NCBI RefSeq assembly: GCF_027352905.1
Contig: NZ_DAIEIF010000029.1
Coordinates: 1 to 64,000, forward strand
DNA length: 64,000 nt
Direction: 5' to 3'
DNA from: Acidocella sp.
GTDB taxonomy: Bacteria > Pseudomonadota > Alphaproteobacteria > Acetobacterales > Acetobacteraceae
Position 1 is the stretch's first letter; each line of letters begins with the position of its first letter. A model generated the notes under the pieces. The model did no database searches, was not told where the DNA came from, and was given only the letters and a program-made list of their open reading frames with translations. A program made the translations under genes and the position numbers. Shown piece by piece: positions 1-10,360 of the stretch.

Positions 1-222
1 GCCCGCCGGCGCGGGCGCGGCGGAGGCGGGGGCGGCGGCAGGCGCGGCGCCCGGCGCCGGGCCGCGCTTTTTGCGCACCTCCACCTGCACGACCTTGGAG
101 CGGCCATGCGAGAAGCTTTGCCGCACGGAACCGGCATCGACCGTGTGTCCGGCATCGCCGCGCGCGGCAGGGCGCAGCGAAAGCCGGCCCTTGGGTTCAT
201 TTTGTTCTTTGCCGTCACTCAT
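1..222 (-). CDS. infB: Translation initiation factor IF-2, N-terminal fragment
   Basis: This is the first 74 codons of IF-2, the GTPase that places initiator tRNA on the 30S subunit; the rest lies beyond the left edge. The N-terminus reads MSDGKEQNEPKGRLSLRP, followed by a VRQSFSHGRSKVVQVEVRKKR stretch typical of the alphaproteobacterial IF-2 N-terminal domain, then an Ala/Pro/Gly-rich linker. It is the fourth gene of the minus-strand rimP-nusA-ylxR-infB operon and follows the ylxR stop by 55 bases. The family identity is firm from the SFSHGRSK motif and the gene order. The GTPase domain cannot be seen here. Confidence 0.93.
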   Translation of the reverse strand, partial: MSDGKEQNEPKGRLSLRPAARGDAGHTVDAGSVRQSFSHGRSKVVQVEVRKKRGPAPGAAPAAAPASAAPAPAG

Positions 223-277
223 GCCTTATCCGGTCCAATCTCACGTCGCGGCCGCACCAACCGGCCTGTTGGCGGGC

Positions 278-884
278 TTACTGCCCGCTTACTCCGTCCT
301 TCGCAACACCTTGCAGGCGCCGCGTCTCGATTCCGATCATCCGCGCCAGGCGGCCCGGCGCGACAATCGCGTGCACCGCCTGTTCCCGGCCGAAAATCCG
401 CCCCAGCGTGGCGGCGGAAAGCACCGCCGCGCAGGGAATCTCCCGCCCAGCGGCAAAGCGCGCGCGCTCCGCCGGGCTGCCATCCGCGGCCTGGACGATG
501 AGTCCGCCCCGCCCCGCCCGCAGCCATTCCCGCGCCTTCTCGAAGCCGGAGACCGCCGCACCGCCCCGCCGGGCCAAGCCCAGCAGCTCGCCGATGCGCC
601 GGGTGAGCGCGGCCTCCACCTGGGCCCGCAAATCCTGCGGCACGTTCAGCTGGGTTCGCGCCGCCCGGGAAAACACGCCGCGCTTGACCGCCAATTCTAT
701 CACATCGCCATCCGCGCTCAACCACAGCCCACGTCCGGGCAGGGTTGCGCCGGGATCGAAAACCAGCCCGCCATCCGGCGCGGCGACGAAACGGAGCATC
801 TCCTCCCGCCGGCCCTGGGCGCGGGTGACGAGGCAGCGCCGGAGCGGCCCGCGCTCCGGTTCCTCCGTCACGGCGGGATCGGGT

Positions 885-901
<17 letters not shown>
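278..901 (-). CDS. ylxR: YlxR (DUF448) nucleic-acid-binding protein fused to an L7Ae-like domain
   Basis: A 207-residue protein between nusA and infB. The N-terminal half (about residues 15-95) contains the YlxR/DUF448 pattern [10 protein letters not shown]...EMLRFV...PGRGLWL. The C-terminal half (about 105-190) resembles the L7Ae/L30e RNA-binding fold ([18 protein letters not shown]). This two-domain form is usual in alphaproteobacteria. I start it at ATG 901, which overlaps the end of nusA by 17 bases; an upstream in-frame extension inside nusA is rejected because the DUF448 motif would begin too late. It probably acts on RNA or the translation/transcription machinery; the exact function in this group is not established. 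Confidence 0.88.
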
Positions 902-2402
<1,501 letters not shown>

Positions 2403-2411
2403 GTAATCCTC

Positions 2412-2936
2412 TTAATTGGTCACTTTGGGTTGGGAGGTGAAGGCGATCAGCGCGTCGGTGAGGACGAGCCTGGCCTTCCTGATATCGGCGCGGGGCAGCT
2501 CGGCGATCTCCCCGCTCTCCAGCCGCAGCCGCGCGGTCTGGGCATCCGCTCCCACCAGCTGGCCGGTGAAGCGCTTGCGGTTGCCCGGGCCGGGGAAATT
2601 CAGCTCGATCCGCGCCTCGAACCCCGCATAGGTGTTGAAATCCTTGGTGCGGGTCAAAGGCCGGTCGATGCCGGCGGAGGAGACCTCCAGCGTCCAGGCG
2701 CTCTCGATCGGGTCTTCCACATCCAGCACGGCGGAGAGCAGGCGCGAGATTTTCTCGCAATCCTCCAGCGTCAGGGACGCGCCATCGGCACGGTCGGCCA
2801 TGATCTGCACGGTCGGGTTCTCGGTGCCGATGATCTGCACGCGCACCAGCTCATAGCCTTGGGCTTCCAGCGGCTCGATTATGATCTCGGCGATGCGGCC
2901 TTCCAGGCCGGTATGGGTCGGGCGGTTGTCTGACAA
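2412..2936 (-). CDS. rimP: Ribosome maturation factor RimP
   Basis: RimP assists 30S subunit maturation. The protein contains GLEGRIAEIIIEPLEAQGYELVRV, then the RimP core with EDCEKISRLLSAVLDVEDPI and the signature LEVSSAGIDRPL, and a C-terminal SH3-like domain. I place the start at TTG 2936 (SDNRPTHTGLEG), giving 174 residues, because the in-frame ATG at 3020 would add a run that spans a hairpin-T6 terminator structure and does not look like protein. The start is therefore uncertain. It is the first gene of rimP-nusA-ylxR-infB. Confidence 0.88.
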   Translation of the reverse strand: MSDNRPTHTGLEGRIAEIIIEPLEAQGYELVRVQIIGTENPTVQIMADRADGASLTLEDCEKISRLLSAVLDVEDPIESAWTLEVSSAGIDRPLTRTKDFNTYAGFEARIELNFPGPGNRKRFTGQLVGADAQTARLRLESGEIAELPRADIRKARLVLTDALIAFTSQPKVTN

Positions 2937-2950
2937 ACCTAAAATCCAAT

Positions 2951-2976
2951 AAAAAAGGCGGCCGGTTAGGGCCACC
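2951..2976 (-). terminator. Intrinsic terminator / possible attenuator just before rimP
   Basis: Read on the minus strand, GGTGGCC and GGCCGCC form a 7-bp stem (one G-U) around the loop CTAACC, followed at once by TTTTTT. It ends only 14 bases before the rimP TTG start, so it either terminates the GSCFA transcript upstream or attenuates the rimP-nusA operon. The structure is seen directly; its role is inference. Confidence 0.7.
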
Positions 2977-3006
2977 CTGCGGAACAGCGGGTCTTTTATT
3001 GGTCCT

Positions 3007-4116
3007 TTAGATAGGCGCATCCCGGCCGGACGGCAAGGGGGTATGGTGAGGATAGTCCGGGTCGAGGGCGAGTTCGTCGCAATCCACGCGCATCGCCTCC
3101 TCCATCCGGGCCAGCCGGTCCATGGTAGCGTCGTGAGCCTGGAAGGATTCGCGCGGCGCGGAATGGCCGGTGAAACTAGCGGCGAAGCAGCGCATCACGT
3201 GATCCACCCCGGCCGGGGTCACGCTGCGCTGATCCGCGGCGAAGTAATGGGGCGTCGCGGCGCTGGTGATGATCTCGTAGGCGGGGAAATAGGCTGAATC
3301 CTCGCGTTGCGCGACGGCCATTTGCGCGGCCACGCGCAGCACCGCCTTGGAATAATCCGAGGCCACCATCACATGCGCATCCCGGCGCGCCGTGGCGACC
3401 AGCGGCACGGGCGAGACGGTGAAAATGAACCGGCAGGCCGGGTTCCGCCGCCGGATGGCGTCGATGAACCGCAAAAGATCGGCCATGACCTCATCCACGG
3501 TGAAGTTATGGAATTCATGCCGCGCTGGGTCATAGACCCCACCCGCCACTCCGGGGCAGAGCGGAAACACCGCGCCATCCGCCCGGGCCCGCCAGCATTC
3601 CGTCAGGCCGAGGGTGAAGATGAACACGTCCATCGTCTCGAAAGCCTCGCGCACGGCGGCGAAATGGCGGTCGCGGTCCGCCTCGTATTCCTGGGCGGTA
3701 AGAAAGCCGCGCGGCTGGATACGCGGACGGAACGGATCGATCCAGGCGCCGTCCTGGCCGCTCCACACATCCTCCCGCGGCTGGAACATTCCGTAAACCC
3801 GGTCGCAAAGCTGCAATAATTGCCGCGCGGTGTAGAGATTGCCGTAGCGCGCGGAGAATAGCCCGTAGCCGAATCGCGCCGCCAGCGCCGCGGGAAAAAT
3901 GGGGTGGGCGGGTTCCGTCACCAGAAAATGCAGCCCCATGCCGGGCAGCCGCGGGCTGATGTTTTGGGCAAAGCAGCTGCCGGCGGTGACGATCTTGTCG
4001 CGCGGCGAGAGCGTGAAGGGGGCGGGCAGGGCGGGGTTGATGTCACGAGGGTCGTGCGCCGCCACGCCCCGGCTCCAGAACGCCTCGTTGCCTTGTTGCC
4101 GGTACGGGTGGCTCAT
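3007..4116 (-). CDS. GSCFA domain-containing protein
   Basis: A 369-residue protein of the GSCFA family, named for the motif visible as TAGSCFAQNI at about residues 45-54. Family members have an SGNH/GDSL-hydrolase-like fold and are of largely unknown function. Further conserved pieces are FTLGLTECW (about 167-175) and FTVSPVPLVAT (about 231-241). It overlaps the preceding gene by the four bases ATGA (4113-4116), so the two are translationally coupled and probably act together. There is no signal peptide. An esterase acting on an acylated glycan or lipid is a guess from the fold only. Confidence 0.85.
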   Translation of the reverse strand: MSHPYRQQGNEAFWSRGVAAHDPRDINPALPAPFTLSPRDKIVTAGSCFAQNISPRLPGMGLHFLVTEPAHPIFPAALAARFGYGLFSARYGNLYTARQLLQLCDRVYGMFQPREDVWSGQDGAWIDPFRPRIQPRGFLTAQEYEADRDRHFAAVREAFETMDVFIFTLGLTECWRARADGAVFPLCPGVAGGVYDPARHEFHNFTVDEVMADLLRFIDAIRRRNPACRFIFTVSPVPLVATARRDAHVMVASDYSKAVLRVAAQMAVAQREDSAYFPAYEIITSAATPHYFAADQRSVTPAGVDHVMRCFAASFTGHSAPRESFQAHDATMDRLARMEEAMRVDCDELALDPDYPHHTPLPSGRDAPI

Positions 4117-4877
4117 GCGGTAAACTCCAGCAGCGCTTTCAAGACATGGCCGCCATAAAGAGCGTTGCCGTGGGTGGCGTCGGGATGGCAGCCGAAGGGC
4201 AGCATGATGCCCGAGGGGTCACGCATGGCCAGGGGCGAGGGCAGGAGATCGACGCCGAGGCGCGCGCAAGCCTCGCGGTAGAGCCCGGAATGGAGCCGCC
4301 ATATTTTGTAGCGCAGCAGCGCGGGCGCGATGCCCAAGGCGGCGATCTCATCCGCGAACGGCGCGGAGTGGCGCCGGATATGGTCCTCCGGCAGGGGAGG
4401 GGGCGACTCGATATGCACGACTCGTCCCGCCACGGCGGCGCGCAGCAGGGCCAGGGCCCGCAAATGCGGCGCGATGCGGCGTTCCAGCTCCTCGCGCAGC
4501 ATCTCCGCCGGCACCAGTCGGGCCTGGCGGTCGAGCGGCAGATCCGGCTCATCCGGGAGCACGAAATCGAAACCGGGCGGATGCGCCACCAGGCCGATCA
4601 TCGAATGGTCGTTTCCGCCGAGAACCGAGACATGGATTTGGGCGGCGCTGGTCGCAAGGGCGCGCCCGACCTCCGGATGAAACGCGCCCTCCGGCGTGAA
4701 AAGCGGCTCGTAACGCTGGGATTCGAGCTGAAGAAACGTCATCCGCGTGCCGGGCGCCACCAGCGGCGCGTGGGCGTAGGGCTGAGGAGGCGGGCCGCCC
4801 GCCTCCGCCTGATTATGCCACGCATACCACAATGCCGTGAGGTGGCTGCGGCCCATCAGGAAGTAGGAGCGGCTCAT
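4113..4877 (-). CDS. Uncharacterised SGNH-like protein coupled to the GSCFA gene
   Basis: A 254-residue protein that I do not recognise with certainty. The N-terminus MSRSYFLMGRSHLTALWYAW and the internal VSVLGGNDHSMIG and MLPFGCHPDATHGNALYGG fit a GDSL/SGNH-like layout: an early S-H element, a central GGND block and a late D-x-x-H (PDATHGN). No signal peptide or membrane segment is seen. It precedes the GSCFA gene with an ATGA stop/start overlap, so the two products are likely made in similar amounts and may share a substrate. Confidence 0.6.
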   Translation of the reverse strand: MSRSYFLMGRSHLTALWYAWHNQAEAGGPPPQPYAHAPLVAPGTRMTFLQLESQRYEPLFTPEGAFHPEVGRALATSAAQIHVSVLGGNDHSMIGLVAHPPGFDFVLPDEPDLPLDRQARLVPAEMLREELERRIAPHLRALALLRAAVAGRVVHIESPPPLPEDHIRRHSAPFADEIAALGIAPALLRYKIWRLHSGLYREACARLGVDLLPSPLAMRDPSGIMLPFGCHPDATHGNALYGGHVLKALLEFTA

Positions 4878-4923
4878 GACCCTGTTTCTTTAGCAGGGCC
4901 GCCCCTGCCCGGCCATCTTGAAA

Positions 4924-4970
4924 CGAAAAAGCCCCGGACCTCCGGCCAACGGCCGAAGAGTCCAGGGCGT
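4924..4970 (-). terminator. Rho-independent terminator of glnA
   Basis: Downstream of the glnA stop, the minus strand has a long GC-rich hairpin: an outer CCCTGGAC/GTCCGGGG pair and an inner CGGCC-GTT-GGCCG pair. It is followed by CTTTTTCG. Position, stem and T-run fit an intrinsic terminator. Confidence 0.8.
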
Positions 4971-4988
4971 TCTTGTCCCGCGCCCGGT

Positions 4989-6419
4989 TCAGGCGGAGTA
5001 GTACATCTCGAATTCAACCGGGTGGGGCGTATGCTCGAACCGGTAGACTTCCTTCCATTTCAGCTCGATATAGCTCTCGATCTGCTCCTCGGTGAACACG
5101 TCTCCCGCCAGCAGGAATTCATGATCCGCCGCCAGCGATGTCAGCGCCTCGCGCAGGCTGCCGCAAACGGTGGGGATGTCCTTCAACTCTTCCGGCGGCA
5201 GGTCGTAGAGATCCTTGTCCATCGGGTCGCCGGGATGGATCTTGTTCTTGATGCCGTCGATCGCCGCCATCAGCAGGGCCGAGAAGGAGAGATACGGGTT
5301 GCAGGTCGGATCGGGGAAGCGGACCTCCACGCGTTTCGCCTTCGGGCTGGTGGTGTAGGGAATGCGGCAGGAGGCGGAGCGGTTGCGCGCCGAATAGGCG
5401 AGCAGCACTGGCGCCTCGAAGCCCGGGATCAGCCGCTTGTAGCTGTTGGTGGAAGGGTTGGAAAACGCGTTGATCGCCTTGGCGTGCTTGATGATGCCGC
5501 CAATGGCGTAGAGGCAGGTCTCGGAGAGGTCCGCATAGCCATTGCCCGCGAAGAGCGGCTTGCCGGCCTTCCAGATGGAAAGATGGGTATGCATCCCCGA
5601 TCCGTTATCGCCATAAATCGGCTTCGGCATGAAGGTCGCGGTTTTGCCGTAGGAATGGGCGACATTCTGGACGCAGTATTTATAAATCTGCATCTGGTCG
5701 GCCATGGTGGTCAGCGTGCTGAACTTGGTGCCGAGCTCGTGCTGGGACTGTGCGACCTCGTGGTGATGCTTCTCGATCGGCAGGCCCATCTCGCCCATGG
5801 CGGAGAGCATCTCGGCGCGCAGATCGCTCTCGCTATCCACGGGCGGCACGGGGAAGTACCCCCCCTTCACGCTGGGGCGGTGGCCCATATTGCCTTCCGG
5901 ATAGTCCTTCATGTTGGAGCCCGGCCCCTCGATCGAATCGAGTTGATAGGTGCCGAAATTGCCGCCCGTGCCGAATTTCACGCTGTCGAAGACGAAGAAT
6001 TCCGCCTCGGCGCCGACAAAGGCGGTATCGCCGATACCGGTGGATTTCAGATAATCCTCGGCCTTCTTGGCGGTGGAGCGGGGGTCTCGCGCATAGCCCT
6101 GGCCGGTGGCGGGTTCGACGATGTCGCAGAACAGGATGAGGCTCGGCTTGGCCGAGAAGGGGTCCAGCACCGCCGTCTCCAGATCCGGCTGGAGGATCAT
6201 GTCGGATTCGTTGATCGCCTTCCAGCCGGCGATGGAGGAGCCGTCGAACATGAAGCCATGCTTCAGCGTGTCCTCATCCACGGTGCTGACATATTGCGCG
6301 GTATGCTGCCATTTGCCCCTGGGGTCGGTGAATCGCAAATCCACGTACTCAACCCCGTTTTCCTTGATGAGGTTGAGAACCCTCGCGACGCCGTCGCCGC
6401 TCTCGGCCTTCTTAGCCAT
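4989..6419 (-). CDS. glnA: Glutamine synthetase, type I
   Basis: A 476-residue GSI-beta type glutamine synthetase that condenses ammonia and glutamate with ATP. Visible signatures are FDGSSIAGW (about 58-66), AEAEFFVFD (metal site), the ATP-binding region [16 protein letters not shown], and [12 protein letters not shown]. Tyr405 in [11 protein letters not shown] is the adenylylation site of the GlnE-regulated class. It lies downstream of glnB on the same strand with a stem-loop between them, and ends at a clear terminator. Likely regulation is by nitrogen status through NtrC/sigma-54 upstream of glnB and by adenylylation of the protein. Confidence 0.98.
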   Translation of the reverse strand: MAKKAESGDGVARVLNLIKENGVEYVDLRFTDPRGKWQHTAQYVSTVDEDTLKHGFMFDGSSIAGWKAINESDMILQPDLETAVLDPFSAKPSLILFCDIVEPATGQGYARDPRSTAKKAEDYLKSTGIGDTAFVGAEAEFFVFDSVKFGTGGNFGTYQLDSIEGPGSNMKDYPEGNMGHRPSVKGGYFPVPPVDSESDLRAEMLSAMGEMGLPIEKHHHEVAQSQHELGTKFSTLTTMADQMQIYKYCVQNVAHSYGKTATFMPKPIYGDNGSGMHTHLSIWKAGKPLFAGNGYADLSETCLYAIGGIIKHAKAINAFSNPSTNSYKRLIPGFEAPVLLAYSARNRSASCRIPYTTSPKAKRVEVRFPDPTCNPYLSFSALLMAAIDGIKNKIHPGDPMDKDLYDLPPEELKDIPTVCGSLREALTSLAADHEFLLAGDVFTEEQIESYIELKWKEVYRFEHTPHPVEFEMYYSA

Positions 6420-6479
6420 GTGTATCCCCGTTGTGTAAGGTTGCGTTTTTGATACGGGCGCCCGATGCGCCCGGCAGAC

Positions 6480-6519
6480 GCCAAGCCGCCCGGATGTTAA
6501 TCACACCGGGCGGCTTGGC
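6480..6519 (-). repeat. Perfect 14-bp inverted repeat between glnB and glnA
   Basis: GCCAAGCCGCCCGG and its exact complement flank a 12-base AT-rich loop (6494-6505). No T-run follows on either strand, so it is not a standard terminator. It sits 11 bases after the glnB stop. A role in partial termination, RNA processing or mRNA stability between glnB and glnA is plausible but inferred. Confidence 0.65.
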
Positions 6520-6530
6520 AATGGGATCGC

Positions 6531-7169
<639 letters not shown>

Positions 7170-8351
7170 GTGAAGCCAGCCAATTCCCTGCTCTCGGCCG
7201 CCGGCACCACGATTTTCACGGTCATGTCGGCGCTGGCCATGCGGCACCAGGCCATCAATCTCGGCCAGGGCTTTCCGGACACGGAAGGCCCGCGCGATGT
7301 GGTGGAGGCGGCCGCCGCGGCGCTTCTCGACCAGCGCAACCAATACCCGCCCTTGACGGGCCTGCCGGAACTACGCGAGGCGGTGGCCGCCGCCAACCGG
7401 CGTTTCTACGGGCTGGAGATCGACCCGGCGGCGGGGGTCGTCGTCACCTCCGGCGCGACGGAGGCGATCACCGCCTGCCTGATGGCGCTGCTCAACCCGG
7501 GCGACGAGGTGGTGCTAATGGAGCCGCTCTACGATACCTATATGCCAGTGGTGCGGCTGTTGGGCGCCACGCCCCGGCTGGTGCGGCTGCAACCCCCGCA
7601 TTGGGACCTGCCGCGCGCGGAGCTGGCGGCGGCGTTCGGCCCGCGCACCAAGCTGCTGCTGCTCAACACGCCGATGAACCCCACGGGCAAGGTCTTCACC
7701 CCGGAGGAGCTCGGCTTTCTCGCCGGGCTGCTGCAACGGCACGACGCCTATGCCGTGTGCGATGAGGTTTATGAGCATCTCGTCTTCGCCGGAGCGCGGC
7801 ACGTGCCGCTGATGACCTTGCCGGGCATGGCGGGGCGCTGCCTGCGCATCGGCAGCGCCGGCAAGACCTTCTCCCTCACCGGCTGGAAGGTGGGGTACGT
7901 CTCGGGGCCGCCAGACCTCGCCGGGCTGGTCGCCAAGGCGCATCAGAACCTCACCTTCGCCACCCCGCCCAACCTGCAGCGCGCCGTGGCGCTGGGGCTG
8001 GCCAAGCCCGAGGCCTATTTCGCGGAGCTGGCGGAGGATCTCCGCCGCCAGCGCGACCTGCTCGCGGCAGGGCTGGAACGGCTTGGTTTTCGCACCCTTC
8101 CCGCCCAGGGGAGCTATTTCATCACCGCCGATTTCGCGCCGTTGGGTTTCGCGGGCGGCGATCTCGCCTTTTGCGAGGCGATCACCGCCTAGGCCGGCGT
8201 CGCCGCCATCCCTCTCTCCGCCTTTTATGCCGCGGACGCGCCCGGCCATTATGTCCGCTTCGCCTTCTGCAAGCGCCCGGCGGTGCTGGAGGAGGCGCTG
8301 GCGCGGCTGGAGGGCTGGCGGGCGGCGCGGCCATTGACGGCCCTGGCTTGA
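7170..8351 (+). pseudogene. Class I/II PLP aminotransferase interrupted by an in-frame amber codon
   Basis: From GTG 7170 the frame encodes a class I/II aminotransferase (kynurenine/methionine transaminase-like). It shows INLGQGFPD, NTPMNPTGKV, the DEVYEHLVF block and the PLP lysine in GSAGKTFSLTGWKVGY. At 8190-8192 a TAG stops translation after 340 residues. The same frame continues for 52 more codons (AGVAAIPLSAFY...HYVRFAFCK) to TGA 8349-8351, which is the normal C-terminus including the Arg that holds the substrate carboxylate. A truncated product should be inactive. A one-base change from GAG or CAG would explain it; sequencing error is possible. Confidence 0.85.
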
Positions 8352-8377
8352 CCGCGTTAGACGCCCGCTACCTGGAT

Positions 8378-8454
8378 GGCGGACGTAGCTCAGTTGGTAG
8401 AGCGCCGGTTTGTGGTACCGGTTGTCGCGGGTTCGATCCCCGTCGTTCGCCCCA
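8378..8454 (+). tRNA. tRNA-His (GTG anticodon)
   Basis: A complete cloverleaf with a 7-bp acceptor stem (GCGGACG/CGTTCGC, one G-U), the D-arm AGCTCAGTTGGTAGAGC, the anticodon stem CCGGT/ACCGG with loop TTGTGGT (anticodon GTG), and the T-arm GCGGGTTCGATCCCCGT. The extra G at position -1 (8378) faces C73, the identity element of tRNA-His, and CCA is encoded. Confidence 0.97.
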
Positions 8455-8467
8455 GGCCGCCCTCTTT

Positions 8468-8479
8468 GTAAAATTTTAC
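8468..8479. promoter_or_regulatory. Operator-like palindrome upstream of aceA, copy 1
   Basis: A perfect 12-bp palindrome GTAAAATTTTAC, identical to the copy at 8500-8511 and 32 bp away (about three helical turns). It lies about 100 bp before the proposed aceA start point, a position that suits an activator or upstream repressor site. The regulator is unknown. Confidence 0.65.
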
Positions 8480-8499
8480 GCTGCATGCGCGAAGGCGGT

Positions 8500-8511
8500 G
8501 TAAAATTTTAC
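8500..8511. promoter_or_regulatory. Operator-like palindrome upstream of aceA, copy 2
   Basis: The second perfect GTAAAATTTTAC. Both copies are preceded by T (TGTAAAATTTTAC), so the core may be 13-14 bp. The identical sequence on the same helical face suggests cooperative binding by one dimeric regulator. Confidence 0.65.
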
Positions 8512-8540
8512 CTATTTACCCGGTTTTTTCACGAATTCCT

Positions 8541-8581
8541 CTGACACGCCTTGCCCCGCCGCGTATGTCACCCCCGTGACA
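8541..8581 (+). promoter_or_regulatory. Candidate sigma-70 promoter of aceA with overlapping inverted repeat
   Basis: CTGACA (8541-8546) and TATGTC (8564-8569) are separated by 17 bases. The inverted repeat TGTCAC-CCCC-GTGACA (8566-8581) overlaps the -10 element and the likely start point, where a repressor would act. The leader to the aceA start is short (about 30 bases) and contains a GGAG ribosome-binding site. Confidence 0.5.
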
Positions 8582-8608
8582 ATTTCCGGAATTTTAGCGG
8601 AGCAGCCA

Positions 8609-10204
8609 ATGTCGTACCAAGATAGCATACGCAGCCTGAATGACCTGATCGCCGCCAAGGGTGGTGCCTGGGATGGAATCTCACCCGAGGCGGTGGCCCG
8701 TATGCGGCTGCAGAACCGCTTCAATACCGGGCTGGACATCGCCCGCTACACCGCGAAGATCATGCGGGAGGATATGGCGGCCTATGATGCCGACCCCGCC
8801 AATTACACCCAATCCTTGGGCTGCTGGCACGGCTTTATCGCCCAGCAGAAGATGATCTCCATCAAGAAGCATTTCGGCTCGACCAAGGGGCGCTACATCT
8901 ATCTTTCCGGCTGGATGGTCGCCGCCTTGCGCTCCGAGTTCGGCCCGTTGCCCGACCAGTCCATGCACGAGAAGACCTCCGTGCCGGCGCTGATCGAGGA
9001 GATCTACACCTTCCTGCGCCAGGCGGATGCCCGCGAGCTCGGCCTGTTGTTCCGTGACCTGGATGCCGCCCGCGCCGCGGGGGACCTGGCCCGCCAGAAG
9101 GAGATCCAGACCAGGATCGACAATTACGAGACCCATGTCGTTCCCATCATCGCCGATATCGATGCCGGGTTCGGCAATGCCGAGGCCACCTATCTGCTGG
9201 CCAAGAAGATGATCGAGGCGGGCGCCTGCGCCCTGCAGATCGAGAACCAGGTTTCCGACGAGAAGCAATGCGGGCATCAGGACGGCAAGGTCACCGTGCC
9301 GCATGAGGATTTCGTCCAGAAAATCCGCGCCTTGCGCTACGCCTTCATGGAGCTGGGCGTGGAGGATGGCATCATCGTCGCCCGCACGGACAGCCTGGGA
9401 GCGGGGCTGACCAAGCAGATCGCCTTCTCCAAGGAGCCGGGCGATATCGGCGACCAGTATAACGCCTTCCTCGATTGCGAGGAGGTCGACCCCTCCGCCA
9501 TCGGCAATGGCGATGTGCTGATCACCCGCAACGGCAAGCTGATGCGGCCGAAGCGCCTGCCCTCCAATCTCTATCAGTTCCGTCCCGGTACCGGGGCCGA
9601 GCGCTGCGTGCTTGATTGCATCAACGCCCTCAATAATGGCGCCGATTTGCTGTGGATCGAGACCGAGAAGCCGCATATCGAGCAGATCGCCGGGATGATG
9701 GACAAGATCCGCGAGGTTTGGCCAACGGCCAAGCTGGCCTATAATAATTCGCCGTCCTTCAACTGGACGCTGAATTTCCGCCAGCAGGTTTACGATGCCT
9801 GGAAAGAGCAGGGCAAGGACGTCTCGGCCTATGACCGCGCCCGGTTGATGAGCGCCGATTACGACCGGACCGATCTCGGCGCCGAGGCGGATGAAAAGAT
9901 CCGCACCTTCCAGCGCGACGCGGCCAAGCGGGCGGGCATTTTCCACCATCTCATCACCCTGCCGACGTACCACACCGCCGCCCTTTCCACCGACCATCTC
10001 GCCAAGGAATATTTCGGCGATATGGCGATGCTGGGCTACGTGGCCGGGGTGCAGCGCAAGGAGATCCGTGAGGGAATCGCCTGCGTCAAGCACCAGAACA
10101 TGGCGGGCTCCGATATCGGCGACGATCATAAGGAATATTTCGCCGGCGAGGCCGCTCTCAAGGCGGGCGGCAGCCACAACACGATGAACCAGTTCGCGGC
10201 CTGA
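8609..10204 (+). CDS. aceA: Isocitrate lyase (531-residue type)
   Basis: Cleaves isocitrate to glyoxylate and succinate, the first step of the glyoxylate shunt for growth on acetate or fatty acids. The length and the active-site motif KQCGH around Cys221 match the long bacterial isocitrate lyases rather than the KRCGH methylisocitrate lyases. Other conserved blocks are PIIADIDAGFGN and NNSPSFNW. ATG 8609 is chosen over the upstream ATG 8576 because GCGGAG sits 8 bases before it. No malate synthase is in the window. Two identical palindromes, an inverted repeat and a promoter lie upstream, and a strong hairpin lies downstream. Confidence 0.95.
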   Translation: MSYQDSIRSLNDLIAAKGGAWDGISPEAVARMRLQNRFNTGLDIARYTAKIMREDMAAYDADPANYTQSLGCWHGFIAQQKMISIKKHFGSTKGRYIYLSGWMVAALRSEFGPLPDQSMHEKTSVPALIEEIYTFLRQADARELGLLFRDLDAARAAGDLARQKEIQTRIDNYETHVVPIIADIDAGFGNAEATYLLAKKMIEAGACALQIENQVSDEKQCGHQDGKVTVPHEDFVQKIRALRYAFMELGVEDGIIVARTDSLGAGLTKQIAFSKEPGDIGDQYNAFLDCEEVDPSAIGNGDVLITRNGKLMRPKRLPSNLYQFRPGTGAERCVLDCINALNNGADLLWIETEKPHIEQIAGMMDKIREVWPTAKLAYNNSPSFNWTLNFRQQVYDAWKEQGKDVSAYDRARLMSADYDRTDLGAEADEKIRTFQRDAAKRAGIFHHLITLPTYHTAALSTDHLAKEYFGDMAMLGYVAGVQRKEIREGIACVKHQNMAGSDIGDDHKEYFAGEAALKAGGSHNTMNQFAA

Positions 10205-10225
10205 CGCCCCGCGCTGATGCTTGAG

Positions 10226-10252
10226 AACGGCCCGGGCCAAGCCCGGGCCGTT
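10226..10252 (+). terminator. Terminator hairpin after aceA
   Basis: AACGGCCCGGGC and its exact complement enclose the loop CAA, a 12-bp stem, 21 bases after the aceA stop. It is followed by TTTGCCGTTCC, a weak T-tract, so termination efficiency is uncertain. Confidence 0.7.
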
Positions 10253-10289
10253 TGCCGTTCCTTGTCCGGTTTGCCGGTGGGGCACCCCT

Positions 10290-10309
10290 ATGTTATGGCT
10301 GGGTAACAT
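10290..10309. promoter_or_regulatory. Inverted repeat before the lipid locus
   Basis: ATGTTA-N8-TAACAT, a perfect 6-bp inverted repeat, lies about 50 bases before the fatty-acid hydroxylase gene that opens the sphingolipid locus. It could be a regulator site for that transcript. Only the symmetry supports this. Confidence 0.35.
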
Positions 10310-10360
10310 GGCGGGCCGGTTCCGCCATCCCTCCGGTGCGGTGGATTGGGCAGACGAGCA

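Noticed and set aside
4146-6452. Very long open frame antisense to glnA and its neighbours on the plus strand.
   Set aside because: It mirrors the codon structure of GC-rich genes on the other strand, has no family features, and glnA is certain.
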